Assembly (NCBI RefSeq): GCF_001625215.2 | Contig: NC_030383.2 | Coordinates: forward strand, 57,960,949 to 58,024,948 | Length of the DNA: 64,000 nt | Direction of reading: 5' to 3' | Source of the DNA: Daucus carota subsp. sativus | Lineage: Eukaryota; Streptophyta; Magnoliopsida; Apiales; Apiaceae | In this document: positions 31,361-43,919 of the stretch, in pieces | How positions within the stretch are numbered: position 1 is the first letter of the stretch | Layout of the letters: every line of letters begins with the position of its first letter | Program-made: the position numbers and the translations under genes | The notes under the pieces: model-generated | The model's database searches: none | Seen by the model: the letters and a program-made list of their open reading frames with translations, nothing else | Told to the model about the DNA's origin: nothing

Positions 31361-32865
31361 AAATATGAAATGAATGGAGATTTTCCGCTACGCTTGTTGT
31401 TAATTCTCTTAGTTTTTGGTAAACTGCAAATTTGTAATCCTTTTGGTGGCAGCTTTTACAATATGGTAACTTCTAGTCTTCTATACAAAAGGAATATATG
31501 GATGTCTGCAGAATAGAAGAATATTTACTACCAGAAGAACTGAGCAGGGAGTTCCAGTGTCTAAAACTCTCATATGAGTGAACACGTATGCTGGACAATT
31601 ATACTTGCAGATGATTTTAGCATCGCGATGATTTCAGCCGAGAACATATATATTGGTTGTAGTTTATTGTTGATTGAAGTATACTATTTATCTCCAGAAA
31701 AGACAGTCACATACTAGGACTCAGGCTTGAATATGATTTCAGAAACGAGGTTCAAAACTTACATGATTATAAAAAAGATTTGCTAGACTTTCTGCTCTTA
31801 TGTCGCGGTATCTCAAGTACTTAAAGGTAGACTAAGGAAGTATGCCATTCACAAATTTATGCCAAAACATCAAGCAGAATGTGTTTAGGATCTTTTCTTC
31901 AAGGAAGTTCAAGTTATGCATGTGTCATTAATCTTCTTTATATCATACTTAACACATATTGTATGCTCTGGTTCTGATATACTATGTCGATGAGAATCCC
32001 CAGAGCCTTATGGCAAGAGAGAAAACGCAGGCTCAGACGGCCCACAGAATCCAGGTAAACTATTTCACCCGTGAGTGTTGAGGCTGTCACAAGTTTCTGA
32101 ACTTTTTCTTGTATCGGTGCACACATACATAAAGTGGATGTGATGCATTATTCCTTCTGATTTTGGACTCTTTATGCTACTCTCTACTAATCTCAGAAAA
32201 TATAACTAGAATCATTCTCAGTGGAACAATCTAAATCATAATAGAATGGTAATGGAAAAAGGAATCTATCATCTTCCTGCTTAGTGCTTAACACAAAATG
32301 ATTCATAAACAAACCGCGCTGGTTATTGGTACGTGTCAGTTAATCAGAGAGACTGATGACAGAATAAACAAAGTATTACACCTTAATCATTTGCATGTGC
32401 TTAACAATCCAACACAAGCTTATTTATGTGGCGAAAAACGCAAGACATGTAATACTTCAAAATCTGAACTATCTAACTTAAGCAGTATCCGAATTGTATA
32501 TGCATTTTTCAAAATAAAGGAGAGAACAAAGAGTCACGGGGGAGTGTTTATATGCTTTTGTATGTTGTGAACCTGCCAAAACTCTGATAATAGCAATACT
32601 AAATAATGCACTACTGCTGCTGATATAGTGTTATCACTTTTAATGTACTCTGCTGTGCTCTCCTTTTTATTTGTTTGTTTGTTCTATCTATTAGGCATTT
32701 CACATGAATATCTGCACTTATTTCCGCCATGTGAGAGACCTTGAATTTTGTTCCATGTGACCAGATATCTAGCCCATCATTCTCATTACAGTATATTTAT
32801 TAAATGCTGGCAATCATCATCAAATCGGTATTTCAAGAAGGTGTGGACAGCCGAGAGATAGTGCA
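31361..32865. other. spacer between RLP3 and ABIL gene
   Basis: AT-rich, without recognised gene or element. The distal part should include the ABIL promoter and any 5' UTR. Confidence 0.5.
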
Positions 32866-34731
32866 TTGAAGAGAGTAATGGTGGAACCAAAGTTGTTAGA
32901 AAATCCAAAAGTTGAGGCAGAAACACCTGTTGAGATAGAATTGGAAGTGAAAACAAAACCAGAGGTGGGACTTGAAGCTGAAGATGAAGCAGAAGCTAAA
33001 ACGAAAGCTGAAGCAGAAGCAGAAGCGGATGAACTAACGTGCTTTGACAAATCTCTTCAAGTTAGTATAAAAATAATCAAGTACTTGCATCAATTTAGTA
33101 CATTGTATTTATTACTCTGCAACTCTCTTCTGCTTCGATGATTTATAGGAACTCAAGGACTTGCGTTCTCAGCTATATAATGCTGCTGATTATTGCCAAG
33201 CAACTTTCAAGAATGCAACACATAAGCAGATGTAAGTACCCCCAGCTAATATCTGACTAATTTCGTTTCCTTGGACAAATTTAAACCTTTGTCCATTACT
33301 CATTTGTCAAAGTTGCGCGTATTCAAGATTCATTCTTGTTACATGCTTGCAATATTGATGGTTTATTAACACTAAAATGTACTTACAGGGTGATAAACAA
33401 TACCAAACAGTACTTATGTCACGCTATAGTCACAGTTGTTGATCATCTTGGTAGCGTCTCAGCTAATCTCAACCAGCAGGTTTCAGCAGCAGATTTCGTT
33501 TCTGAAACAGAAATCAGAATGGTCAACTTGAAACAAGTAGGATCATTCATCTCAACCTTTTAATACATTCATAAAAAACAAAAACACAAAAATGACATCA
33601 GTACAATAAGATTTCAATGATTTACGAGCTGTTATGCTATTGCACAGAAACTTTCCACTTGTCAACAATATACTCAAAAGCTAGCTTTGCATAAAGTAAG
33701 CTGGCGTGCAGAATTTCCACAGTATCATCCCCGGTACATAATGCAGCGTAAGGATAATACTATTCTTCTAATCTATGGTGATGACTATGGAGCTTGACTA
33801 ACAGAGCCTGAAGAAAAAAAATTTTAACACATTTTTTTCTCTTTTGTGCATTTAACTCAGCTATGCCTATTCTTCGACGATCAAATGCAATGTTGAGGTG
33901 AGCTCTTAAACTCTACACTCAGCACAACTGAGGGTGGATAATGATCTGATACTTTCTTTTATCTTGAATATGCAGGGAGCCAAGTGATGTGGATAATGGC
34001 AAGGCCAGAATAATCAAGAAAGAGCGCGACACAAAGACAGAAGGATCATTGGTCTCGTTCAAATATAAACCACTTCTCTTTGATTCTTCAAATCTTTCAA
34101 AATTAAGTGGCTTTTCGAAACCAGGTTATATAAATTCTTTTAATCCATATGATGATTTATGAAAAATCACTCTGTTTCTGGTACTAACAATATTGGAAAA
34201 CATTGCAGGGTTACTGGCTGAAAATGGCCTAGTCATTCAGCCAAAATCTCAACATCAATTATCTCAGTTTCAGGTATTTGATGTTACATATTGTCTTAAA
34301 CCCTTCACAAATATAAACAAGTGTGAACAAATAAATACAATTAAGGATGAATATTTTCAAGATTACGCATCTATGACATGCGAAACATAGTTAAGTACCC
34401 AGAAAAAGTGAAAGACGGACATGTCATAGATGCGTAACAACCACATGACAGTGATAGGTCATGCAGTGTTTCGAGCCAACATTTTGAATGCACTATATTT
34501 GTCCAAATATTTTGTGGGCACCATCTGAACTACTGTAAAAAGTTCTGAGAATTTGTAATGTATCATGGCTAGTGTCCATCGACACATGAAGGCAACTTGT
34601 TTGCTAATGCTAACCATGTTATTATTTCATTATTCTAGGAGAAACGGAAGATCAAGCACAGAGTACTAAATTGGAAGCCCAAGGAAATGAATGACCTTGT
34701 GTCCCTCATTAAGTGGAAAAGGATGACATAA
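32866..34731 (+). CDS. ABIL: ABI-like (ABIL) subunit of the SCAR/WAVE complex, eight exons
   Basis: Exons 32866-33060, 33149-33231, 33389-33536, 33648-33747, 33861-33897, 33976-34124, 34209-34273 and 34639-34731 all have GT-AG borders and consistent phases, giving 289 codons. ABIL proteins are plant homologues of Abl-interactor and part of the WAVE/SCAR complex that activates Arp2/3 actin nucleation. The family signature is clear in exons 1-4: ELKDLRSQLYNAADYC, KQMVINNTKQY, VDHLGSVSANL, CQQYTQKLALHK, HPRYIMQR. The C-terminus (VLNWKPKEMNDLVSLIKWKRMT) resembles the short basic end of some ABILs. Odd: the first 60 residues carry a Glu/Ala/Lys repeat (EAEDEAEAKTKAEAEAEAD) before the conserved domain; I do not recall it from Arabidopsis ABIL1. 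The ATG at 32866 is the first in frame, with 32878 as an alternative. The gene lies inside the RLP cluster but is unrelated to it. Confidence 0.83.
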
Positions 34732-34872
34732 TTGGCTTTTAACCTTTTTCTTCAATATATATTCTATCTGTAATTAGGGAACCTAATTTTTTTTGTTAAT
34801 GCAGCTTTTATGTCAAGTGTTTCTGGTTTATTACCCGGTTTATATTTGTTTCTATCTGTAATTAGAGCACCT

Positions 34873-36346
34873 GAAGGATGACCTTGTTTTTGCAACATCA
34901 TGCTGCTGTTTCTGATAATTGAGTCATGACATGCAAAAACTTGCCTTGTTTCACTTTAAACCTGGACAATTATATGAAATCAGTTCATCCAGGGCCGCAC
35001 TGAGAATTTTTTCATGTAACAGCAATTTACTTTATGGAACCATTCCGCAATCATTTTTGAACTTGTGAACATCAACTCTCTAGACTTTTCCTAAACAATT
35101 ATACCGGTGTCTTGGAAGTTGATACTTCTTCACACCTTGTATAACTTGACACGCTTAATTTTTCTCACAACAATCTATCATTGACAATCTCAAGCACAGC
35201 CAGTCCCTCCAAATTTTTATCGGTTAGGTTTGTCATCTTGCAAGATTGTTAAAAGACCTTGCGTACCAAGATCTGTCAAACAACCAAATAGGTGGAGAAA
35301 CACCTCAGTGGAATGAGTCTGTAGGGAGAGATTCATTGTATTACTTAAATCTTTCACACAACAGCCTATTGATGAGTCTAGTATGCTCGAAAAATCATTG
35401 TCCGCTTCTATCTGCAACATAAGCTCTCTTGATGTTCTGAATTTATCTCATCACAACTTTACTGGTGTACTTCCCACTTGTGCAGAGAATTTAAACTATA
35501 GTCTTTCAGTGTTCCATCCACTTTGTCCAATTTTCTTAGTTAAGAAGCTTAAATTTGCATGGCAATAAACTGAAAGGAACAGTTCCTCTTTCGTTTGCTG
35601 AGTTTCATTACCTAGAAGTATTTGATTTTGGAAGTAACCAAATGATCGATACCTTCCCACAGTGGTTAGAAGGTCTTCCAAATCTCCAAGTTCTTATTTT
35701 GAAATCAAAGAAATTACATGGTATCATAAACGAAACTTCTATGATAGAACATTCATTCCCAGGCTTGAGAATCATTCTCTCCAACAATGAACTTTTGAGT
35801 CCTCTGCCAACAAAGTACCTTACAAACTTCAAGGGTATGATGAATGGCGAGGTCAATAAAATAAAGGAGGAGTTATATGGGAAATTCCTACTATAGTCAT
35901 ACAATGAGCATGGTGATAAAAGGGGTAGAGATTGAGTTTGTCCGGATTCTAACTGTATTCACAACCATTGATGTATCCAAAAACAAGTTCCAGGGGGAAA
36001 TTTCTGAAGACATTGGAAATCTGTAAGTCGCTAGGATATCTAAACTTATCTCACAATCATCTATCAGGCCATATACCATCTTGATTGGAAAATTGTTAAT
36101 GCTAGAGTCACTAGACCTTTCTTTTAACCGACCAGATGGAGTAATTCCCAACAACTTACAGGTATATTTTCTCTTTCGCGCCTAAATCTCTCTCAGAACA
36201 ATCTTGGTGGTCATATACCAGAAGGAGCTCAGTTCAATACATTTGGAAATGATAGTTATGCCGGGAACCTGAGGCATAACTATCATTTCCAACTAAATTA
36301 CTGACAGAGAATTGAGCCTCAAGGTCAGAAGTCTGGAGATTACAAG
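34873..36346 (+). pseudogene. RLP4, heavily decayed LRR receptor-like protein relic
   Basis: Starts with a signal-peptide-like remnant (CTTGTTTTTGCAACATCATG), then the N-cap remnant (CTTGCCTTGTTTCACTTTAA), followed by a deletion of most N-terminal LRRs. LRR pieces recognisable across several frames include LSASICNISSLDVLNLSHHNFTGVLP, LHGNKLKGTVPLSFAEFHYLEVFDFGSN and the segment matching FNTFENDSYAGN. The membrane helix is absent: after the cap, a 20-bp inverted duplication is followed directly by remnants of the C-terminal tail (AGAATTGAGCCTCAAGGTC). Many stops and shifts. Confidence 0.85.
36243..36292. repeat. perfect 20-bp inverted repeat in RLP4
   Basis: Arms 36243-36262 and 36273-36292 are exact reverse complements around a 10-base loop. 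The left arm is normal RLP sequence (encoding GNDSYA), so the right arm looks like a templated inverted copy. Confidence 0.95.
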
Positions 36347-37167
36347 ATTTTTGTAAATACTCAGCTCTGTAAATTTTGTTAGGTCAATGCAAATCTACTA
36401 CTGTTTCTTGTTGGCTCGTTCCATCAAGTCCAAAGGGCACTTGCATAGTTGCATATGTTCAAGTAACGAAAATAAAATTATCTGCTCTGCTACAATCTAG
36501 GATTAATTTTTAACATTGCAGTTCCACAATGTAATATGATTTCACTTAAATTTGTATGCTGTGAATCTCAGTTACATAGTAGATAAAGGAATGAACCAAA
36601 TCAAAGTTTTGCTGTGTACTTAATATACATGATCCTTACGTCAGAACTTTCATTAGAGTGTATTCAGGACATGTTTTCGATTGTTGCTAAGCTATGCATG
36701 CCTCATCTATGTTACAATTATCCTCTAGTTATATTGGTTATTAATATCATTCAATAATTGAAGAAAGAACAGCCAGCCAGAAAAGAAAACAACTGCTTCC
36801 AAAAAGATTAATGCTTAATTTGGGAGTGGTGTTAAAAATTGTTGTGTTATCAGAAAAAATTACTGATAAAAAAAAGTGGTGTTGTGGAAATAATATAATT
36901 ATTTGATAATATTTTAATATTTGCATATTTTCAGTTATAATATGAAAAAAAAATATTTTGATGAGGTTGACCGTGAAATCTATGACAGTAAAGAGTGAAA
37001 AGCAACTATTTCCAAAAACATGAGAGAGCGGTTTTTCCTAAAAGTAGTTTTTGAGCTGAAAGCTGTTGTTCGGAAAAAATGATTTCAGATTTACCAAACA
37101 ATTTTTTTCATCTGTTTTTTTAGAAAAATACTATTATTATATACAACAAAAATGTCAAACGATACCT

Positions 37168-37326
37168 AAAATTCTCCAGCCCGGTCAAATTTGATTTAAA
37201 TTTAGTCGTTAGGCTTACTAACCTGACTCGATCAATGTAACGGAATCAATTTTGAAGTAATATTTTTAACTTTAAATTCTCCAACCCGGTCAAATTTGAT
37301 TTAAATTAAGTCGTTAGGCTTACTAA
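37168..37326. repeat. two direct copies of a ~53-bp unit
   Basis: Units 37168-37221 and 37274-37326 are nearly identical (AAATTCTCCA, CCCGGTCAAATTTGATTT, AGTCGTTAGGCTTACTAA) and 106 bp apart. Origin unknown. Confidence 0.85.
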
Positions 37327-37391
37327 AAATGTTCAGATTCGTTCGTTCACAGTGAATAAGTGTCCTAACAGACCGACACACGGTAAACTTA

Positions 37392-37609
37392 GGGGCCGTT
37401 TGGCCAAGCTTAAAAAAAGTGATTCCGTGCTTAAAGTGAAGAAGTGGATTAGAAGTGAGAAGTAAAAAAGTTAATAAAGTGTTTGGAAAAGAAGCAGAAG
37501 CTGTGAGAGAGAAGCTAGCATTCTCAGTTTCTTAAAAGTGCTTCTGCTTATTTACACAAACGGGTCAAAAGAAGCAGAAGCTGCTTCGAGCTAAAGTCCT
37601 GGGCATGCT
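37392..37609 (+). repeat. MITE-like repeat, copy 2
   Basis: Begins GGGGCCGTTTGGCCAAGCTT, mirrored by the GGCCAAACACCACC end of copy 3. Shares GCTTAAAGTGAA, AAGTGTTTGG, GAAGCAGAAG and GAAGCTAGCATTCTCAG with copy 3. The termini suggest hAT-type TIRs; no clear target duplication found. Confidence 0.65.
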
Positions 37610-39066
37610 TTTCACTCGCAGTATAACTGAGGAGAAGTCACTTTACATTGCACTATATCGTTGAACGTAGATGCTTTTAGACTAAAGAGGCATGAGACTT
37701 GGGTTGGTTTGAAATAAACAAAACAAACTAATAATGTTCCAAGCGTGGAAATTGAGTAAAATCAACTCCACAGCTCAGAAGACTTGCATTTTTCAGACAG
37801 TGGAAAGGAAAAACAAGTAACTGAACCAGTGTCTACGTCAATTGAATTATGGTCTATATACGTGAAAGTGATTTTATGTTATGTTTCCTAGATCTGCAAC
37901 TATAGCACTATTTATTGGAGGAAACACGAGGGGTCATGTTTTTTAATATAATATACGATATGAGTAATATATTTGTCGATGTAATTTTTATTCGGTGGAT
38001 TAGAGAAGCCCCCACCAAAACTAAATACCTTCTCGTACTGCTATAAATCTCTTTTAACTCATCTTTAAATAAGAGATTAATTCTGATCACCTTCCATTTT
38101 TAACGTCAAGGCAAATAAAAGTATCAAATATGAATTTTTTATTGTCTTTTCTTAGTCAACGATCCATTTTCAATTTTTGTGCAACCGGTTTGCTTGACTA
38201 TTGATAGAAAAATAAATGCATGGCATGCTTCTTTTTTTCTTTATTCATTTTAATCACATGTTTTATTTGAAATTATCTAAAAATTACGACATTTCAGTAA
38301 TTAAAGTGAATCAAACTTTCAATATGTTAAATTTTTATAAGTGTAAAAATATTTTGAAAATATTATTGATGGACAAAATTAATGGACGGACATAGGGGAG
38401 ATTTCTTGTCAAAGATTATGTTAAATGAATGTTATTTTTTTTATAATTCTCTTTCCACTTTAAGAAAACAAATCTTCTAGATATATGTTAAATTTTAAAT
38501 GATATAGTTTTAAGCACACAAAATTCTAATGATTTAAATTTTTGATCGACCATAAATTACTGAACATCATCCATCTATATAATTAAAATGATGTATTTTC
38601 TAATTTCATAAATATTAAATAATTTAAATGGTTGTAAATTTTTCATATTTATTTATATTTTAGTATCTTAATTTATTAAGGTACTAAATACATGTTATAT
38701 TAGATATTACATTACATGTAAAAAAAGATTAATATTAAAAAGTTATTCACAAATATACAAAAAGTCTACTTATTTTTTTCATGAAACAATTATCTAAATT
38801 GGACGAAGAAAAGAGAGAGTAGTTTGGAATTTTTGAAATTCACTCCTTTTTCATCTGGAACGTGGATCTGCAGTTTACACCGACAATGTGAAGAAACGAA
38901 GCTTTAAGTGGTGGTGGTAGTTAAATTGCAGACAGAGATTCCTTCTAGTCTACCACCGTCAGTCAGCAGACTCAGCACTATCATATTTTAAGATTAAACG
39001 TCGCTACAAATAAACGAAAATGAAACACTTCAAACATAAGGGTCTGGCCGTGTATGTCATATTAAG

Positions 39067-39306
39067 CACCCTCTCGTTGCAAAATTAAATGAGCTCGTTG
39101 ACTCCATGCACGCACTTTAAAATCCATTGACCACATAGCTACATTATTTATTATTAAAATTTTATTTTTGTAAATAAAAATTTAAATATGAAACTTTTGT
39201 TTACAAAAAAAATTAAAAAAAAAATAAATTTCGGAACTAGACGGTCAATGCACCTTAAATTACGTGGCCAAAGTCAACTATCTCATGTAATTTGGGATGG
39301 AGGGAG
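39067..39306. mobile_element. Stowaway-like MITE (Tc1/mariner type)
   Basis: The right end read inwards is CTCCCTCCATCCCAAATTA, next to TA at 39307-39308. The left end (CACCCTCTCGTTGCAAAATT) is a diverged inverted copy. The inverted similarity extends about 60 bp through ATGAG, GTTGACT, TTTAA and CATTGACC. The left TA is not intact. It is a non-coding, non-autonomous element. Confidence 0.75.
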
Positions 39307-41081
39307 TAATATACTGATTTTAGACGGTTAAAGTGTTAGACAATGTATTTATCAGTTAGATTATGATAAAATTTTGTTAAAATTTCACGCTTTTTTTGTT
39401 GAACAACAATCCTCAAACTAAAAGAAACGAGTAGATATCCATTTCTGTCGTCTAGTTAAGAAGAAAACGTAATACTATCCATTTTAATGTCTAATAAAAT
39501 CTTTAATTAATATAATCCTACTCATTAGCTACACTATTCAATATCAATCAATATATTATATAAATCCTTCCTCGGACCAAAGAACCTGGACATATATATT
39601 AAGACCCTCGAATTGTGATCGAATTCAAAACTCTTCGTCAAGAGTAATAGCAGCACGACTGCATTCCCATACACTGTCATATCATTATGTTTTGTTATTG
39701 CTGTCGATGCAACGGTCAATTCACTCCAAATTCAAATTCGTAATCGATTTAATTCTTCCACAGAGTTAATATTATTTACTACTAGTACATTATTTACTTT
39801 CAATTTGTAGTAAGAAAATGTATAAGGTAATAAAAGATAGAATCACATTTATGTGGTGCACGAAAAGTATAGACACCAAAGTAGCTCACCACCAAACGGA
39901 CTTCCTGTGACTGCATTAATAAAGCATTGAGGTCTTGTATTTAAGTTTCTATTACACAGCATTTAGGTACAATAAACCCTAGCATTAGGTCCCCCATTTC
40001 TGTGAGCCATGATTCCTGCGAGTTACGTTTAGTACGTGCATTGTTAGGGACTTAGGTTGTGTTTGTTCGGTTTTGGTCGTGTCATAATTAAATTTTATGA
40101 CCGGACTTATATTGCGTCGGCTTGAATGAAATTAATTGGATAAGAATGAAATGAAAAATTATAAAAATATTTTATGGTATAATAAAAATAAAAAATGCAA
40201 GGTATTTCAAAATTACTTTTAACTTTTTCTAAATAAATTATTGATAATGTCTAATTAGTTCCACTCATATTAATACTAATGAGACTTCTTGTATGTATGT
40301 AAACCATCTAATTGAATCATTCATGTACCTCTCATGTCATTTTGAAAAAAATTAAGATAGAATTTTTGATACGTAACATCACTCATAAAATTTGGAATTA
40401 TTCAAGATCCAGCACAACAAAAATATCTAAACAAATAATCTGAGCAGCTGAACTAAACTATTCGAGTATTCGGTATGATTAAGCTATTAACAAATACAGC
40501 CTTGGTTGGAAAAGTAAATTACTTGATTAGAAGTAATTAGTTTATTATAATTTATAAATTATTTAATTTTTTTTTACTAATATTAGATTATTTAAATATT
40601 TGTATATTTAGTATTTAAAGAAAAAAATATTATTAGAAAAAGAGTAGAAGTTGCACTAAGCAGCTTTGTCGACTTCTTATCTTTCCTCTATATTTTTATT
40701 TCCCTTTTCTTAAACAAACTAATAAAGAAAAGAAAAATGACTTTCTATTCAAAAAGACCAACTTTTACTTTCTCGAGCATGCACATGCTTAGATGAACGA
40801 AGAACATTATCGATCAAGAAAAATTATCTACAATTTACACCGTCAAAAGCACGGCTTTTTGAGAGTAACGTAAATATTCTCTCATATGTGAACGAAATAA
40901 AGCATAGATGTAGCTGTTAAAGTATATAAAAACAATCAACAAAGTGAAGACTCCAAAACAATCACAATTTTATACTATTGGCCATGATCTCACACTGATA
41001 TTCTCGAGGAAGCTTTTGTTCGAGCAGAATATCATTACCACTCGTCACAAAGAAACGTTTGTTTTGCCGTGTATCATAAAA

Positions 41082-41274
41082 GGGTTTGTCTAGTGTGTGC
41101 CCATGGGCACATGCTAAGCGCGGAAATTGATATGTTTGAGAGATTTTGATTGGTGTAGTTGTTGCATTTGCAGGGGGGTCCACCATTATTAAGATAAGAG
41201 AGCCAATCGAATTCTCTCAAACTTGTAAAATTCCGCGCTTAGTGTGTGCCCATGGGCACACACTAGAAAAACCG
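41082..41274. mobile_element. MULE-type MITE, copy 1, with perfect 9-bp TSD
   Basis: The element is 193 bp. Long inverted repeats start GGGTTTGTCTAGTGTGTGCC and end in the complement of CGGTTTTTCTAGTGTGTGCC. They continue inwards through CCCATGGGCACA, CTAAGCGCGGAA and GTTTGAGAGA. The flanks are identical 9-mers ATCATAAAA (41073-41081 and 41275-41283). A 9-bp duplication is typical of Mutator-like elements. Nested palindrome CCCATGGG lies in each end. Confidence 0.88.
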
Positions 41275-42141
41275 ATCATAAAATAATATATTCCCACCCT
41301 ATCTTTTTACGTCTTTTTCTTAAACTTCTTTTTATGTAATTTAAGGTGTATGAAAAATATTTTAAGTATTATTTTCTGTATTATTTTCATTAAATTAAAC
41401 AAAATAGAAATTATAAAATTTTATTTGTTAGGAATTCAAAAAATAATAATAAAAGATATATATGTTATATCTCAAATTACGTAAAATGTCAAAAAAAACA
41501 ATATGTAAACGAGTATGCAGGGAGCCCTAAGAAGCATTATCAACAAATCAACTCTTTTACGAGTTAATAATATCAATCACTGACGATAACTAAAAATCAG
41601 GCTATCACTCCCTTACTGTCACTTACATTAATCTATAATTAATATTAATATATTAAGAATATACCATTACAGCTATCCCCAGAAAACATCCAATAAAAAT
41701 CAAATAAATAATAAACCTTGCTTGCCCATTAGTGTACATAAAATTGAATAGATTACAGATCTTGATTCATGCACCGTGGAGAGGACTTTGCATTTAATAT
41801 AATACGAACCCACACAATTAATTACTATCTTAATGATCCAATACTTTTCTATTTTTATTTTCAGTACTATTTTTAGTCCAAACTCCAAAGATCTAATTTT
41901 GCTGTAAATTTTTATGCCTGGTGAATTAGTCCATTCGTGTAACACTTGTAACTTCTTTTAAAAATATTTGATATATTAAAAAAAATTCAATAAATTCTCA
42001 ATTTTTTTCCAATTTATTGATTACATCGATTTGACTAACAATTTCTGATTTATTCAAAAAAAAATATTCGATAAATCCTAAAAAAAATCGCTAAGTCATT
42101 CGATTAGTTCCGATTTACAATATTTATCTCACTATCTCTTA

Positions 42142-42387
42142 TTTGTCTGGACTGAACTTAAAATAAGTGCTTTTTGCTTAAAGTAAATAAGTGAAATAGA
42201 AGTTAGAAGCAAATTGAGACTTATAAGTGATTAAAGTGTTTGGGAAATAAGCAGAAGTCAGGAAACAAAAGCTAGCATTCTCAGCTTTTTATAAGTGTTT
42301 CTTGACTTATTACACAAACAGTACGAAATAAGTGCTTCTAACTTATAAGCCCAGAAGTCGGCTTAAAAGCGATGGCCAAACACCACC
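42142..42387 (+). repeat. MITE-like repeat, copy 3
   Basis: Best-preserved right end: GGCTTAAAAGCGATGGCCAA followed by ACACCACC. Alignable along its whole length with copies 1 (reversed) and 2. Confidence 0.7.
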
Positions 42388-42425
42388 ATAATAAGTACAA
42401 AATATCTCCTATCATATTTTTGTTT

Positions 42426-42615
42426 GGGTTTGTCTAGTGTGCCCATGAGCACACATTATACACTAAAATTGATGGTTTTGATGGATTTTGATTGGTGTAC
42501 TTGATGTAAATGCAGGGGGCCATCTTTATTTATGATTAGGTGACCAATAAAAATGCACCAAACTCACAGGAGTTAGTGCTTATTGTGTGCCCATTGACAC
42601 ACCACAGAAAAACCG
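42426..42615. mobile_element. MULE-type MITE, copy 2, with perfect 9-bp TSD
   Basis: The element is 190 bp and of the same family as 41082-41274: it starts GGGTTTGTCTAGTGTGCCCA, ends CACAGAAAAACCG, and shares the core GATTTTGATTGGTGTA...TGCAGGGGG. It is flanked by identical 9-mers TTTTTGTTT (42417-42425 and 42616-42624). More diverged inside than copy 1. Confidence 0.87.
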
Positions 42616-43919
42616 TTTTTGTTTTATAACTCAATTAATACCAACGAGATCCTAATATCTATCTCGATATAATAACAAATTCTGTTACACAATTTTGTAG
42701 GGAAGCCAGATTTTTTGTATTATCTATAAACATCGTTCATCAAATACCCCATTTCATTATTTATCGAATATTCATTTCTCAAAATTTCATGAATACAAGG
42801 GCACTATGAAATGGAAAAGTGAGGGAGACTAACATGGTGAGTTCCTATTCACATCTGCACACAATAAGTAACTTGTCTCTTTCAAGTTTCAACTATGTGG
42901 TCACATCCTTCCCTCTTCTCACCTTTTGAATAGATTTTGCTTCCTGTGTTCTCCATAATAATCACTTGCTGTATAAAGACAATTTGTTGCAATCATCACT
43001 TTAATCTCAACTAGACAACTACTCTATCTTTCAACCAATTTTATGTTTGGTTGCACCCACCAAGATATCATTAATTATTCAAACAAAAATAAACACAACC
43101 AAATCTTTCTTTGTTTTTGTAACAAATTATTTTCAGACAGATAGTGTAAACATAGACATCTAGAGATACTATAGATATTGACATAGATGCAAGATATTAA
43201 TATGATCATAGGATTATTGAGCTTATATTAGCTATAGCTGTGGTGGGTACACTTGCAAAAAGTCAATACTAAACTGCTGTTTGGTCTTCTTGCTTGGATC
43301 TGGGGTGTGTTGACCAGATATGCATTGCATTGCAGGTTAGATTTTCTTGACAAAAATAAATGAGTTTATTTTGAATCTCATTTTTTTAGTGTTTTAGACT
43401 ATTTTCTCACCTGGGTTTTTTTGTTATGGCTGAAATTTGGATTCTAGGGAGGCTGATGAGGGTGATCACTGTTGAATGAGGCCTTGCTGCTACAGATACT
43501 TGCTTTCATGAATATAAGGTACTTGAATTCTTTATAATGTAAATGGAATTTTCGATAAAAATGTCGAATTTTGTATGTTTGTTTACAAGGATTTGTGTTG
43601 CAATTCATGCTTGGATGATGGGTGGATTAGAGACTTTCTTAATCTGCAGAAGTTTTTTGGTTTATTAGAAGTCTTCTATGATGGTATCAGCAAGTGATTA
43701 GTAATATATTGTATTTTTTACAAGATTGTTTAATTTATGTTTAGTTCCTGCTGGCGGCAGTTTTGTCTTAATTTGCAAGTATCCCAGTGGCTAACAGATG
43801 AACAAGTGTTGTTTATTCCATCTACATAAGTTTTGATTAGGATATTGAAAATTACATTTGGCATGATCTTGGTTAGATGAGAAGTAGCTGACTTTTTCCA
43901 TTTTTCTTTCTAATAGACA

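Larger units (their letters stand above)
36347..43919. other. gene-poor spacer with MITEs, 7.5 kb
   Basis: Apart from the repeats listed separately, I see only AT-rich sequence, short open frames without coding character and the 5' region of the TRM gene. Around 43380-43919 there are probable leader exons of that gene, with an acceptor-like TTTCTAATAG ending at 43917 just before the ATG. Confidence 0.55.

Noticed and set aside
40962-41186. Minus-strand open frame overlapping MITE copy 1
   Set aside because: It lies mostly inside a non-coding MITE and its flank and has no conserved motif.
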